Origin: Ridgeia piscesae
Taxonomy: Eukaryota; Annelida; Polychaeta; Sabellida; Siboglinidae
Assembly (NCBI GenBank): GCA_025642075.2
Contig: JAODUO010000061.1
Location: 198,501-262,500, forward strand
Length of the DNA: 64,000 bases
Direction of reading: 5' to 3'
Shown here one piece after another: positions 1 through 15,445 of the stretch. The notes below the pieces were generated by a model, which was not told where the DNA came from, ran no database searches, and worked only from the letters and a program-made list of their open reading frames with translations. Both the position numbers and the translations under genes were made by a program. The number at the start of each line of letters is the position of its first letter. The stretch's first letter is position 1.

Positions 1-2330
1 GAGTGAGGCCAAGTGAGAGAATGGAGGAGTGAGGCCAAGTGAGTGAATGGAGGAGTGAGGCCAAGTGAGAGAATGGAGGAGTGAGGCCAAGTGAGTGAAT
101 GGAGGAGTGAGGCCAAGTGAGAGAATGGAGGAGTCAGGCCAAGTGAGTGAATGGAGGAGTGAGGCCAAGTGAGAGAATGGAGGAGTCAGGCCAAGTGAGT
201 GAATGGAGGAGTGAGGCCAAGTGAGAGAATGGAGGAGTCAGGCCTAGTTAGAGAATGGAGGATTCAGGCCAAGTTAGAGAATGGAGGAGTCAGGCCAAGT
301 AAGAGAATGGAAGAGTTTAAGGCCAAGTGAAAGAATGGAGGAGTCAGGCCAAGTGAGTGAATGGAGGAGTCAGGCCAAGTGAGAGAATGGAGGAGTTAGG
401 CCAAGTAGGAGAATTGAGGAGTTAGGCCAAGTAGGAGAACGGAAGAGTTTAAGGCCAAGTGAGAAAATGGAGGAGTCAGGCCAAGTTAGAGAATGGAGGA
501 GTCAGGCCAAGTAAGAGAATGGAGGATTCAGGCCAAGTTAGAGAATGGAGGAGTCAGGCCAAGTAAGAGAATGGAGGAGTGAGGCCAAGTGAGAGAATGG
601 AGGAGTCAGGCCAAGTAAGAGAATGGAGGATTCAGGCCAAGTTAGAGAATGGAGGAGTCAGGCCAAGTTAGAGAATGGAGGATTCAGGCCAAGTAAGAGA
701 ATGGAAGAGTTTAAGGCCAAGTGAGAGAATGGAGGAGTGAGGCCAAGTAAGAGAAGAGAACGGGGGAGTCAGGCCTAGTAAGAGAATGGAGGAGTCAGGC
801 CAAGTTAGAGAATGGAGGATTCAGGCCAAGTAAGAGAATGGAAGAGTTTAAGGCCAAGTGAGAGAATGGAGGAGTGAGGCCAAGTAAGAGAACGGGGGAG
901 TCAGGCCTAGTAAGAGAATGGAGGAGTCAGGCCTAGTTAGAGAATGGAGGATTCAGGCCAAGTAAGAGAATGGAAGAGTTTAAGGCCAAGTGAGAGAATG
1001 GAGGAGTGAGGCCAAGTGAGAGAATGGAGGATTCAGGCCAAGTAAGAGAATGGAAGAGTTTAAGGCCAAGTTAGAGAATGGAGGAGTGAGGCCAAGTGAG
1101 AGAATGGAGGATTCAGGGCAAGTAAGAGAATGGAAGAGTTTAAGGCCAAGTGAGAGAATGGAGGAGTGAGGCCAAGTAAGAGAATGGAGGATTCAGGCCA
1201 AGTAAGAGAATGGAGGAGTGAGGCCAAGTAAGAGAACGGGAGAGTGAGGCCAAGTTATAGAACGGGGGAGTGAGGCCAAGTTATAGAATGGAGGAGTCAG
1301 GCCAAGTAAGAGAATGGAGGAATCAGGCCAAGTAAGATAATGGAGGATTCAGGCCAAGTTAGAGAATGGAGGAGTCAGGCCAAGTTATAGAATGGAAGGA
1401 GTCAGGCCAAGTAAGAGAATGGAGGAGTCAGGCCAAGTAAGAGAATGGAGGAGTCAGGCCAAGTAAGAGAATGGAGGATTCAGGCCAAGTTAGAGAATGG
1501 AGGAGTCAGGCCAAGTTAGAGAATGGAGGATTCAGGCCAAGTTAGAGAATGGAGGAGTCAGGCCAAGTTAGAGAATGGAGGAGTCAGGCCAAGTAAGAGA
1601 ATGGAGGAGTCAGGCCAAGTAAGAGAATGGAGGAGTCAGGCCAAGTAAGAGAATGGAGGAGTCAGGCCAAGTAAGAGAATGGAGGAGTCAGGCCAAGTTA
1701 GAGAATGGAGGAGTCAGGCCAAGTAAGAGAATGGAGGAATCAGGCCAAGTAAGAGAATGGAGGAGTCAGGCCAAGTAAGAGAATGGAGGAGTCAGGCCAA
1801 GTAAGAGAATGGAGGAGTCAGGCCAAGTTAGAGAATGGAGGAGTCAGGCCAAGTAAGAGAATGGAGGATTCAGGCCAAGTTAGAGAATGGAGGAGTCAGG
1901 CCAAGTAAGAGAATGGAGGAGTCAGGCCAAGTAAGAGAATGGAGGAGTCAGGCCAAGTAAGAGAATGGAGGAGTCAGGCCAAGTAAGAGAATGGAGGAGT
2001 CAGGCCAAGTTATAGAATGGAGGAGTCAGGCCAAGTAAGAGAATGGAGGAATCAGGCCAAGTAAGAGAATGGAGGAGTCAGGCCAAGTAAGAGAATGGAG
2101 GATTCAGGCCAAGTAAGAGAATGGAGGAGTCAGGTCAAGTTATAGAATGGAGGAGTCAGGCCAAGTAAGAGAATGGAGGAATCAGGCCAAGTAAGAGAAT
2201 GGAGGAGTCAGGCCAAGTAAGAGAATGGAGGAGTCAGGTCAAGTAAGAGAATGGAGGAGTCAGGCCAAGTTAGAGAATGGAGGATTCAGGCCAAGTTAGA
2301 GAATGGAGGAGTCAGGTCAAGTAAGAAAAA
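1..2330. repeat. 26-bp minisatellite, about 90 copies, entering from the left edge
   Basis: A tandem array of a 26-bp unit built around 'ggaggagtcaggccaagt' followed by a variable gagaga/taagaga/tagaga segment. The array is already running at base 1 and ends near 2325, where the sequence becomes unique. Units vary by substitution (gagtcagg, gagtgagg, gattcagg; aagtgag, aagtaag, aagttag) and by an occasional insertion (gagtttaagg). Bases 1-240 alternate two unit types, giving a 52-bp dimer. Between about 700 and 1180 a group of five units recurs, giving a roughly 130-bp higher-order repeat. No coding role is visible. Confidence 0.97.
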
Positions 2331-2744
2331 GCTGAGAGTGGAGTTTGACCACACGAGAAAGTTCAATCCTAATTCTGGCAGCAGCAACGTGCAATGAATA
2401 CCTCAGCACTAACATGCCCTGGTACTGAGACGAGCGTGATGGATGGATTGCTGTTGTGGTAAGCCACAGGAAGCACACCCATCACAACTGAAGCTGGACA
2501 GTGGCGTATGTGAGGGTTGGAAGTGTAGGAGTTACATCTTGCTAGAGACTGGGGGAGACAGTCAACATCTTCAGTTTCAGTGTCATGTGTCGCAGTGAAA
2601 CTCTGTTGCCAGTGGCTCTAAAATCAGCCTTCTATAATGCCCACAAATAAATTTTCTGAAGCACTGGCTAGAATATTAGTTTCCTGCTGTCTTGGAACTG
2701 GTACTGTCATGATACTGTTTAGCCAGAACGATTGCTTGTCAACC

Positions 2745-2900
2745 ATAGCCTCACGCAGAGACCCGTCCACCCGTCATTTGGACGGGCAAAATTTGAAAGT
2801 TGCGTTTTTGGACGGGCAGTTATTTGTCATGGACGGGTCCGCCAGACTGGCCGTCCATAACCGTCCATGTCGGATTTTTTGTGCGAGCTTGCCCGTCCAT
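2745..2900 (-). repeat. Dispersed repeat rich in CCCGTCC/GGACGGG, copy 1
   Basis: On the minus strand this copy reads GCCCGTCCAAATGACGGG, then TGGACGGGTCTCTGCGTGAG and GCTATG. The plus-strand block at 61160-61270 has the same order (GTCCAAATGATGGGTGGACG, then GGTCTCTGCATAAAGCTATG), and 15345-15445 is a more diverged relative. The shared terminal motif GGGTCTCTGCRTRARGCTATG and the internal GGACGGGT/ACCCGTCC inverted motifs mark one repeat family. Further GGACGGGC motifs at 2800-2900 continue the element. It is probably non-autonomous. Its class is not determinable from three copies. Confidence 0.7.
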
Positions 2901-3625
2901 GCCATTTTACAATGTAATTGAAACTGCCAAAAAGTCAGTTACAGACAATGTATCAATCACTACAGTTTATTACTTGCGTCAATGACATTCTCTGTGTATT
3001 ACAGAGTGTTTGTCTGGTTGTGGCAAGCTAGTCTTGGTAACTTATTGCATTATTTGAATTATGCATACAAGATTTTAGCAAAATGTTAATTTAGATACAC
3101 TTGTAATTCATTGAGATATAAATTACAGAGACAAGGCGTACATATTTTATAACGAAGTTGTCATACTTGATGTCATCACCAAGAAGCCACGGTTGGGGTT
3201 GACTGGCAGTGAAAGGCGACGCGACAATATGAAGCCACTTGCCCTGCGAGGGAGGCTAGACGCTCTTTCATATAGGCGCTACCTATGGGTAGTAGTCGTC
3301 ACTTGGGTCTAACAAACGTCGCTGATTTGATAACTATCATCACGACAAATTTACATTTATCACGTGATTTTATTTAAGAGATGCATTCGTCAATACGCTA
3401 GTCATTTTGTATGAGTTTATCAAACAAGTTGCGTCGCACTGTGAACTTTTTAATCACCGGTAACAAAGACTAGTATTACCACGTGGACATACATAGAACG
3501 GAAACACAGATCGACAACAGTTCGTCTAGATGCTTCTTCTTCTGTGTCAGCGATCACGCAAGAAAAGGTATGTTTATAGCATTCATTTATTTGTGTGGGT
3601 TGCGATTTACAGCATAGCTTGTATT

Positions 3626-4255
3626 TGAAATAAATATGTGGGTCGGGATCGTCGTGGTGGTAAGATAAATTGGGAAATATTTTGTTGATGTTGACGTGCG
3701 TTTTTTAGTTAAAATCCATCTATATCAGTTTTACTGGGATGCCATCCACCTTTATGAAAACCAAAATGTATAACAAAATAATAATGTCTGATGAAATTGA
3801 TTATTATTTAGGTTTACTGATTCAGTTTAATCAGAAATAAATATGTGGGTAGGGATCGTCGTGGTCTTAAGATAAAATTGAGAAATAATTTGTTAATGTT
3901 GACATGCGTAGTTTCAGTTAAAATCCACTTATATCAGTTTTATTTGGATGCCATCCGCCTTTAAGAAAACCAAAATTGATAACAAAATAATAGTGTCTGG
4001 TGAAATTGATTATTATTTTGGTTTATTGGGTCAGTTTATTCAGAATTCAACACGTCAACGCAATCCCTGCAATGGCTACACGTGTAGAAAGTCAAAGTTC
4101 GAAGTTTGGTGGTTCATATTTATAGATCATTTAGAAAATCCATTCATACCGGCTCAATTTAATGCCATCCGCACATTAAAAAGCCAGAATGGATAAGATA
4201 CTAATATGTTCTGATGAAACTGATGGTTATTTTCTTTTCTAGTTATAGCATTTAA
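3626..4255. repeat. About 210-bp tandem duplication, two full copies plus a partial third
   Basis: The block starting aataaatatgtgggtcggga near 3628 recurs near 3836. Both copies continue through a 'gatgccatccrccttta' segment and 'gaaattgattattat'. A diverged partial third copy (4155-4255) retains aatgccatccgcac and gatgaaactgatggttat. The copies differ by scattered substitutions and small indels, so the duplication is not recent. No coding function is apparent. Confidence 0.75.
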
Positions 4256-4602
4256 TCAGAAATTTGAAAAATAAATTAAAAGCAATCAGCTTAGCAATCG
4301 CTGTACGAGACATCGACATGTACGAATCACTCAGTCATTTAAGCATCCTAGTTTGTGAAGAACCTAGTTTGTGAATAATGATAGTATATTTGAGTCTTTG
4401 TAAATTAATGGAATATAGAATATGTTCCATTAATCAACATTTAATATGTTTTCTTGGGCGCCGTCCCTGAAATGTGTTGGTGATTTCTTTTACGAAGGCA
4501 GCATTACGCAATCGCCTCACGTGGCAGACCTGTAAACAGCGGTAGTCGGGTAAGAATCTAGGTCCATTATGCCTAATAATTTCAGTTCGCGGCAGTTAAA
4601 AT

Positions 4603-4884
4603 GGGGCAATTGTCGTCCCAAGTACGTGGGAAAACATCGCTCTGTGGCTTCCAATCAATTGCAACAAATGTAACTACTTCAAAGACAAAGTCATCATTGC
4701 GACGCTTTGGTTTTCAGACTCTGGTAATAAACAGACTCCCATTTACAGACCACCTTCGATGCCACCTGTTGACAGTGTTATTATTGGGTGGAAGGATTTA
4801 ACTGACTTTATTGACAGGCACATTAGAACAATGTTCCAGTTAGGTCTTCTGCGTTTCCCTGGTACTGGAAGGTCAACTTTCTGA
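4603..4884 (+). pseudogene. Coding-like fragment, unidentified
   Basis: A 93-codon open frame without an initiating ATG ends at TGA 4882-4884. Its translation has ordinary protein composition, including WENIALWLPINCNKCNYF near the start and IIGWKDLTDFIDRHIRTMF near the end, with a CxxC-like pair. Another frame is also open over the first 80 bases. A splice-acceptor-like TTTCAG lies at 4579-4584, just upstream, but the frame after it has a stop before 4600. It could be a decayed transposon gene, an unrecognised exon or chance. I cannot assign a family, and its only support is composition. Confidence 0.25.
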
Positions 4885-5251
4885 GCAATTCAGTTGTACT
4901 AAATATAGGCCAGACAGTACACAAGGAAAGAATAGAACAACGATGGGTAACAGGGGTTCATTCAGTGTATTAAGTAATGTCACTAATGCCTCATTGGGCA
5001 GCCAAGAATTTATATAAAGATATAATTATTATCAATAATTTATTACAAATAACAACACAATGTAATTGGTTAAAACATACACGTTATTGTACAAATAAAT
5101 CCATAACTGCTGCATTATTCTTCACAAATGCATTTATGCATTCGTAAATGTTGATTGTTTTTAATAATGAATGTTTTGTACTTTTATAAGTTTTTTAAAC
5201 AATGTGTTTGAACTTTTACAATGTAGTGCACAGGAGGTGCTATAGAACATA

Positions 5252-8786
<3,535 letters not shown>

Positions 8787-9056
8787 CTCTGAGATGATTG
8801 CCTTTATGAAAACTTATTAAAGGGATAAAGTATACAGCGATAAAAAGTAAAAAAGTCCTGAGATTGAAACAGAGCACAAGTTTGGACATTTCCTTGCTTG
8901 AGTAATTATTGGATGGATGGATGGATGGATGGATGGATGGATGGATGGATGGATGGATGGATGGATGGATGGATGGATGGATGGATGGATGGATGGATGG
9001 ATGGATGGATGGATGGATGGATGGATGGATGGATGGATGGATGGATGGATGGATGG
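8787..9056 (+). repeat. Dispersed element ending in a (GGAT)n array, copy 1
   Basis: A roughly 120-bp unique part begins gagatgattgcctttatga and contains agtatacagcgataaa. It is followed at 8911-9056 by about 36 perfect GGAT units. The same unique part recurs at 9835-9925 and again leads directly into a GGAT array. The arrangement suggests a small mobile or duplicated element with a microsatellite tail. The Trp-Met-Asp-Gly and Ile-His-Pro-Ser reading frames are artefacts of the tetramer. Confidence 0.75.
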
Positions 9057-9300
9057 AGTGCAACAGAATGCTAAGAATATTCTCTACTGCAGCATCCCAA
9101 ATTTATATAAATGTTATTAAATACTCAAACTCAAAAGCACTTTTAAGTTTTTTGTAATGTCACTAATGTTCTCTTGCACTTCAACCAAATGGCAACATAA
9201 AAGTGTATTGTTGCTGTGAGCTTTCTAAGATAGTTTCAACATATATAGTAGTGTACACTCAATTATAATATGTACTTTTAATTATAGGTGTATTAAAATT

Positions 9301-9360
9301 CCGTCCGTCCGTCCGTCCGTCCGTCCGTCCGTCCGTCCGTCTGTCCGTCCATCCGTCCGT
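9301..9360. repeat. (CCGT)n microsatellite
   Basis: About fifteen CCGT units (GGAC family on the other strand) with two single-base variants near the right end. Confidence 0.95.
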
Positions 9361-9418
9361 TCAAGAAGTTTGAAATTTGTTAAAACGTCAAATTCTCTGT
9401 TTCTTCATCTATCCTGTA

Positions 9419-9649
9419 GCAGTTTTCTGCTTTGTTTCGAAAGAGTTTCACAGAACTCACCCTTCTGTTTTTGTGCCCTACAATGTTAGATATCCCCCAA
9501 ACCATCAGGGGATCATCTCAACATGGCAAAGACCTGAAGCCAATGCTGTATCACTGAGGATGCTTTATCTGAGACACACCAAGGAAGGTATCCTAGTGGC
9601 ACATCCTGTGTTACACTTTCAAGTTTACAATATCACTTTTAAGGAGTGA
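9419..9649 (+). other. Open coding-like segment, unidentified
   Basis: An open frame ends in TGA at 9647-9649 and has ordinary protein composition (for example NVRYPPNHQGIISTWQRPE and LRMLYLRHTKEGILV). An acceptor-like sequence, a pyrimidine-rich run ending TGTAGCAG, lies just upstream near 9420. I recognise no family, and there is no neighbouring exon to support a gene. It may be an isolated terminal exon, a transposon remnant or chance. Confidence 0.2.
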
Positions 9650-9834
9650 AATTTATTTTAAAGAGGAAAGTTGGCATTATATTATGAGCTCTTAACAATG
9701 TTAGTGAAATTAACCCCAGGTTATTCACAGAAGGGGTCTAGTATGTTAGATACAATAATTTTATATGACGCACGGTAATAAAATGAATCCCTAGATGGTG
9801 CTGGTGTGGAGAGTTAGCAAGTGAAAGCCATAAT

Positions 9835-10310
9835 TCAGAGATGATTGCCTTTATGAATGATTAGAGAAAGTATACAGCGATAAATTGCAATAAAGCCTTG
9901 GGAGTCAATCAGTGCAAAAGCTGGCTGGATGTGTGGATGGATGGATGGGTGGATTGATGGGTGGATTGATGTGTGGATGGGTGGAATGATGGATGGAATG
10001 ATGGATGGAATGATGGATGGATGGAGGCATGAGGATGGATGGATGTATGGATGTATGGATAGAATGATGATCGGACGGACGGACGGACGGACGGACGGAC
10101 GGACGGACGGACGGACGGACGGACGGACGGACGGACGGACGGACGGAGACGGCGGACGGACGGACGGACGGACGGACGGACGGGACGGACGGACGGACGG
10201 ACGGACGGACGGACGGACGGACGGACGGACGGACGGACGGACGGACGGACGGACGGACGGACGGACGGACGGACGGACGGACGGACGGACGGACGGACGG
10301 ACGGACGGAT
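9835..10310 (+). repeat. Dispersed element copy 2 with GGAT then GGAC arrays
   Basis: The unique part at 9835-9925 (gagatgattgcctttatga, then agtatacagcgataaa) matches the copy at 8787. It leads into degenerate GGAT/GGGT units (9924-10070) and then a cleaner GGAC array (10072-10309). The array carries a few interruptions near 10147-10155 and 10183. The GGAT-to-GGAC change is a single-base conversion of the unit (T to C). Asp-Gly-Arg-Thr reading frames over it are artefacts. Confidence 0.85.
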
Positions 10311-11445
10311 TATTTGTGTTTCACCAACCCAATATAAATTGCTAAATATGGTTTAGCTAACTTTAAAAACAAGTATTTGTATTTATTCTTACTCGATGAT
10401 AATTATTAGTTGAAGCTGAAACTAGATACTAAACATCACACTTACACTTTCTGTAGTTAACTATACTAGAACCACCAAATAAAATACAACCTAAAACTCT
10501 AGAATCCTATAACTTGAAGATCCATTGACTCACATCAACTGGATGTGTTCACAAATTACATCATAATAAAATAATAATAAATAAGTATCTTCTCTGGTGC
10601 CAATATCCTCAGGGATGTAACAAAACCAGTGTATTAAGCATTCTTGTAGTCAAGAGAAGGGCAAAGGTTGTCAACAGTTGGATGAGTGTGCTAAGACGCT
10701 GGAGGGGGATAGGTGAGATTAAAGATAGGTTTTCAGTTCAGATGATGGCGAAATGTAACAACATTTTCTGCTGATTTAATATTGTCATGAAATGTATTCC
10801 AGGGTCGCTGCGGCAACTGAAGAAGCTCAAGTTCCAGTCTCTGCCTTGCCTCAGGGAACAGCAAGTAAATTTGAGCTTGACGACCGGAGCTGTCTGAGCT
10901 GTCTGAGCTGTCTTGCTGGCTTGAGCATGCATTGAGAGTAAATATGAAGGTTGTTCAGATGATAGAGCTTGGTAGGTGATTGTATATATCTTAAACTTGA
11001 CAATGATCTTAGGAATGGCACAGAATGAGACAAAACATGAGACTGCCAAACAATTCTGGACACACTGAAGTTTAGCAACGTATTTCCTGGTAATATTATG
11101 AAGGAGAGAATTATAGTAATCAAGTCTACTACTAACAAGAGCTGTTGTGATAGTTCTAGCGACATGTTAGCGACATGTACCGGTGAATGTGGCGAAGGTC
11201 GCGGATATGATTGCAACAGTTTCAGATGTAACTTTATGTTGTCCATAGTTGAAGTTGTGATCAAAGGTGATGCCTAGATTCCATGGTGTGAAATTTTTTT
11301 CTGGATACATGTTGAAAAAAGACCATCTAGTTTACTGCACTGAACTGGACTACTTATCAATGCTAAGAAACTCAATGTTGTGTGCATTTAACAGTAAGAA
11401 CATAAATACGAATTAATTTAAATAAGATATATTTGTTTACACACA

Positions 11446-11483
<38 letters not shown>

Positions 11484-14400
11484 GTAGTGCACAAGAAACA
11501 AACTATTTTGGTAACTTAGATATAAATAATTTACAACTGTCTGTAATTACATATTGATCATGTTGTTATACTTGTTAAAGCAACATAGCCTTGGTCTAGT
11601 TTATGGTAACTTTAACATAAAACAAGAAATACGGGGTATACATCAGTTAACCTTTTCAGTATGTATATATACATCATATGCACTCTTGCACCAGCATCAA
11701 TTCGCTGTTTATCATCTTCAAGCTGTGCATTCTGCAGATTGTGGTTAGACCACGAGCGTGATTATCGAACGTAGCATCATCAACACGTTATTAAATATTG
11801 ATCCACTATGGTCTGGTCACGCATGCCTACACACGGATTGTGACTGGGCATTTTTTATGCCCTCGTGCTTAATTTTAGCATTTTGTAGCTTAGGGACAGT
11901 ATGCAAGTCTTTGACATGGTCGCCATTAACAACCTTCAAGAGTATCGCCTGACTTCGCACAAAGACGCACACCAGCATGCAGTGAATGACATTCGCATTA
12001 TACATTGTAATATTTGTACCCAAGGAGCCCGCGACCATAGTTTCCCTCTGCAGTAACGGTGTAAGCACGCAACATGCAAAACACCTGAATTATGGTCAAA
12101 AATAAACATTGCCTAGCGACTGCCGTGACCAAAGGTTTGTGTCTGAAGTTTGCATGTTGTGACTTAGTGATTGAAAATAGAGAAAAGGTTTGGTCGAAAT
12201 ATGCAGATGTTATTTCCTTCATTACGCACAGAATGCACTCAATAACTCTGCACACGGATGACTTAAAATTGTTTCCAGGATTACTATTAGTGTTGTCCTG
12301 GTGAAAACATTAGGATGAATAAGATGTATTTAATTTTATCAAATTGCATATGTATTACAATTGATGTACCTTTTTTAGGTTATAAATACACTTAATCTGT
12401 TTGAAGGTATATGTTTTCTTTTAGGCTCAGCGAATAAAACAAATATTCAACTGTAAAAATACCCTGCACTCAAAATATATATGGTGACTGTCAAATAGAA
12501 GATATTCATGTTAGTTTGAATTGCATCCTGCATGTTTTTAAAGAGCAACACAAATTGAAAAATTACACTGCAAATGTGGCTCTGCTTGGGACTGAGATTG
12601 TTCAAATAGATGTATTTCTCATTTAAATCTACTAACTTGCAATGATAATAGTTAATACAACAAACGATATTATCTTTCGATGCATCTCTGTAAGTGATGC
12701 AAGCAAGATTACAGAACAGAGAACAAAAACTCTAATTGTTTTTTAAATGTCATGAGGAGTTTTATACTGTCACATGATTGAATTCTATGGGTGAATTTTG
12801 TTGTATGGCATATTTTTGCATTTCAGACCTGAGATTTCATTGGTTTGTGCATAAATGAAAATGATTACACTGTATAAGAGCTTGCACGCATTAAATGACA
12901 CGTGAATAAAATATGAATACATATCTAGACAACACAAACACATCTGAAAGCAAAGCTGCTGGACCTAGAAACAGTCGCCTGTCATCTCACATTTCCATTT
13001 AATTTGCATCCTAGTGCCAGCATGACATTTCTGTAGAATGTCAACGCTACGAACATCAATAGGAAGACAATTACTAGGTGTGACATATTTGTTGATCAAT
13101 GACTATTGTACATCACCGACCTGAGCAGGGAAATGAAATTCCCATAACACACAAAGGTGACAGACATGACAGGGATTAGCACGGACTGAAAATATCAATT
13201 GTACGTGAACAATGGCTGTTGGACTTTGTGTCACATTGGTCACCATGGTGTCAGTGTCAATGCTCATTTTGACTGTTATCTGCAGAACATCACAAAATGA
13301 CACCAACTACACCAGCAATCGGCCCAATGGAAACAGCGGCAAGCTGCAGAAATGTTATGAAGTAACTGTGAAAATCTAAAATTGACTGCAAAAATACAAT
13401 AAAATTAAGGATACGACTACAACTTTGCAGCGACAGTGGTATATGGGAAATTATAACTGTTCTAAGAACAAAACATCCTTGTGTTATCACTTATCTTGTA
13501 ATAATTGATAATACACTATGTAAGGTGTAGAGTGTGATTCTTTCAAAACTATCTTCCAGTACCACCTAATTACAGACTATATTTATGTAGTTGATACAGC
13601 TTGTTAGTAAACTTTGCAGCATTCCATTTTTATATAACTTTAAACTGGCAATAACAACTGCTGGCTTTAACACGGGCGTGGTTGGATACATACTGTTTAA
13701 CCTATTTCCACTATATTGTAAAGATCTACCATGACATGGGTATTTACACCCACCCACACAAAAACAACAGTTGTCTGTCTGTCCATGTGTATTCACTGAA
13801 TCACTCTGTACACTTGACCGACTCATTATCTCCCTGCCAGAGTCACAGTGTGACATTACCACTCTGATGACCTACTGCTGGGGTCTTGCCTTGTCTGCTC
13901 CCAAACAAATGGTATTGAGTTGGAAACATTAACTCCAGGACAACTCAGTTAAGAGTTCTGCTTTGTCAGTTGCCAAACAAATGATCCTGTTTCAAACCAT
14001 GACTAACGGTTGCCGACAGTATTGCTGACGGTAAGCGTAGAGTTTACACGCTGTTAGAATACTTGAAACCGTCATCGCTACCACAATAATAACAACCAGT
14101 GTCATATGTGTATGCATGCGTGCGTGCATGACCACTGCATGACTGCACGTATGATTGCTTTGTAACATTATGCAAATTCAGACAACTGTGATTCACTCAC
14201 AACTGTTCAGATATGCACAACCAATTTCTGTTTGGAATTCGTGCAGATCTGAAAGTGTGGTCTCTAAAGCTTAACCATAACGTCTTTATGCTAAACTGTA
14301 TCATGTCTGGTTGCAAGTCCAGTTGAAGGATATTGATAAAGTTAGTACCTCTGAAGTAAAACCAGGGAGTACACCGAATTCACAGAAGTTTCCACTCATT

Positions 14401-14974
14401 TTGCAACGCTTGAATTAATTTCTATTCTGGCGTTTTGGATATACATTTCACAACACTCTAAATAAACCTTTAAATGTTTTCACTTGTTCATCTGCTGATG
14501 AAATTCGAGACAGTTCGTCAGTCAAAATATTGAAAGACAAACCAACCTGTTTTTGTGGGCGTTATATTTACAAAAACAAAACAATTTATCTCTCATTTCA
14601 ACCATCTTTACAGTATAAACACTGTCAATCTGTCATTGGCATTTTGTCTTGCGGTACACCACATTATCTTTCGCTGGATAAAGTCTGTCACCTCAGGCAG
14701 CATGGGGTTTGCAAGAGCTGTAATCCTTTTTGTCGTCTCTACAATTCCAATATTACTCACCACAAGTAAGACTGTTTGTGGTCGCCAGAACTCTGAAGTG
14801 TGAGTGAATGTACAACTACATATATAACTTCCTCTCCTGTTTCGTGCTGTGAGGATTTGCGATTAGTCATGGACATAGCAACCAGGTCTTTACACAGGGT
14901 CCAAATGTTGCTAGCCCAAACAGTTTGTGATATACACATGCATATCAATGGACATACATGGAACCCAGTTATAT
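10311..14974. other. Non-coding stretch, no supported gene
   Basis: AT-rich unique sequence with a short TA tract at 11449-11480. Scattered short open frames show no splice chain or recognisable domain. The stretch 12530-13040 contains ATTTGCAT-type octamer cores and is somewhat richer in structured motifs than its surroundings, but I cannot support a function. A partial direct duplication sits near 13885-14000 (two copies of 'ccaaacaaatg' in similar context). Confidence 0.5.
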
Positions 14975-15031
14975 ACATAAATATATATATATATATATAC
15001 TATATAATTATATATATATATATATATATAT

Positions 15032-15098
<67 letters not shown>

Positions 15099-15127
15099 TA
15101 TATATTATATATATATATATATATACT

Positions 15128-15182
<55 letters not shown>

Positions 15183-15238
15183 GTATATATATATATATAT
15201 ATATATATCAGTATATATATACAGTATATATATATACA

Positions 15239-15286
<48 letters not shown>

Positions 15287-15295
15287 TGATATATA
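14975..15295. repeat. Long compound (TA)n microsatellite
   Basis: About 320 bases of TA dinucleotides with interspersed TACTATA, TACAGTATA and TATGTATA interruptions. The last third carries repeated TACAGTATATATA segments. Both strands show long Tyr-Ile reading frames that are artefacts. Confidence 0.97.
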
Positions 15296-15344
15296 TTTTA
15301 AACCATAATTGGCAATATATACGTAAATGCATTCTAAAAACCAG

Positions 15345-15445
15345 TTGTTGCTCCTTATAAGTTACCCGTCCACTGAATTTTTCTACCTGTCCAAAATGTA
15401 CTTTACCCATGCTTTTTGATGGATGGGTGGGTCTCTGGACAAAGC
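15345..15445 (+). repeat. Dispersed CCCGTCC repeat, diverged copy 2
   Basis: Contains ttacccgtccactgaatttt, a diverged centre, and then gatgggtgggtctctggaca followed by aagctatg. This matches the order and the terminal motif of the copies at 2745-2900 (minus) and 61160-61270 (plus). It abuts the preceding TA array. Confidence 0.65.
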
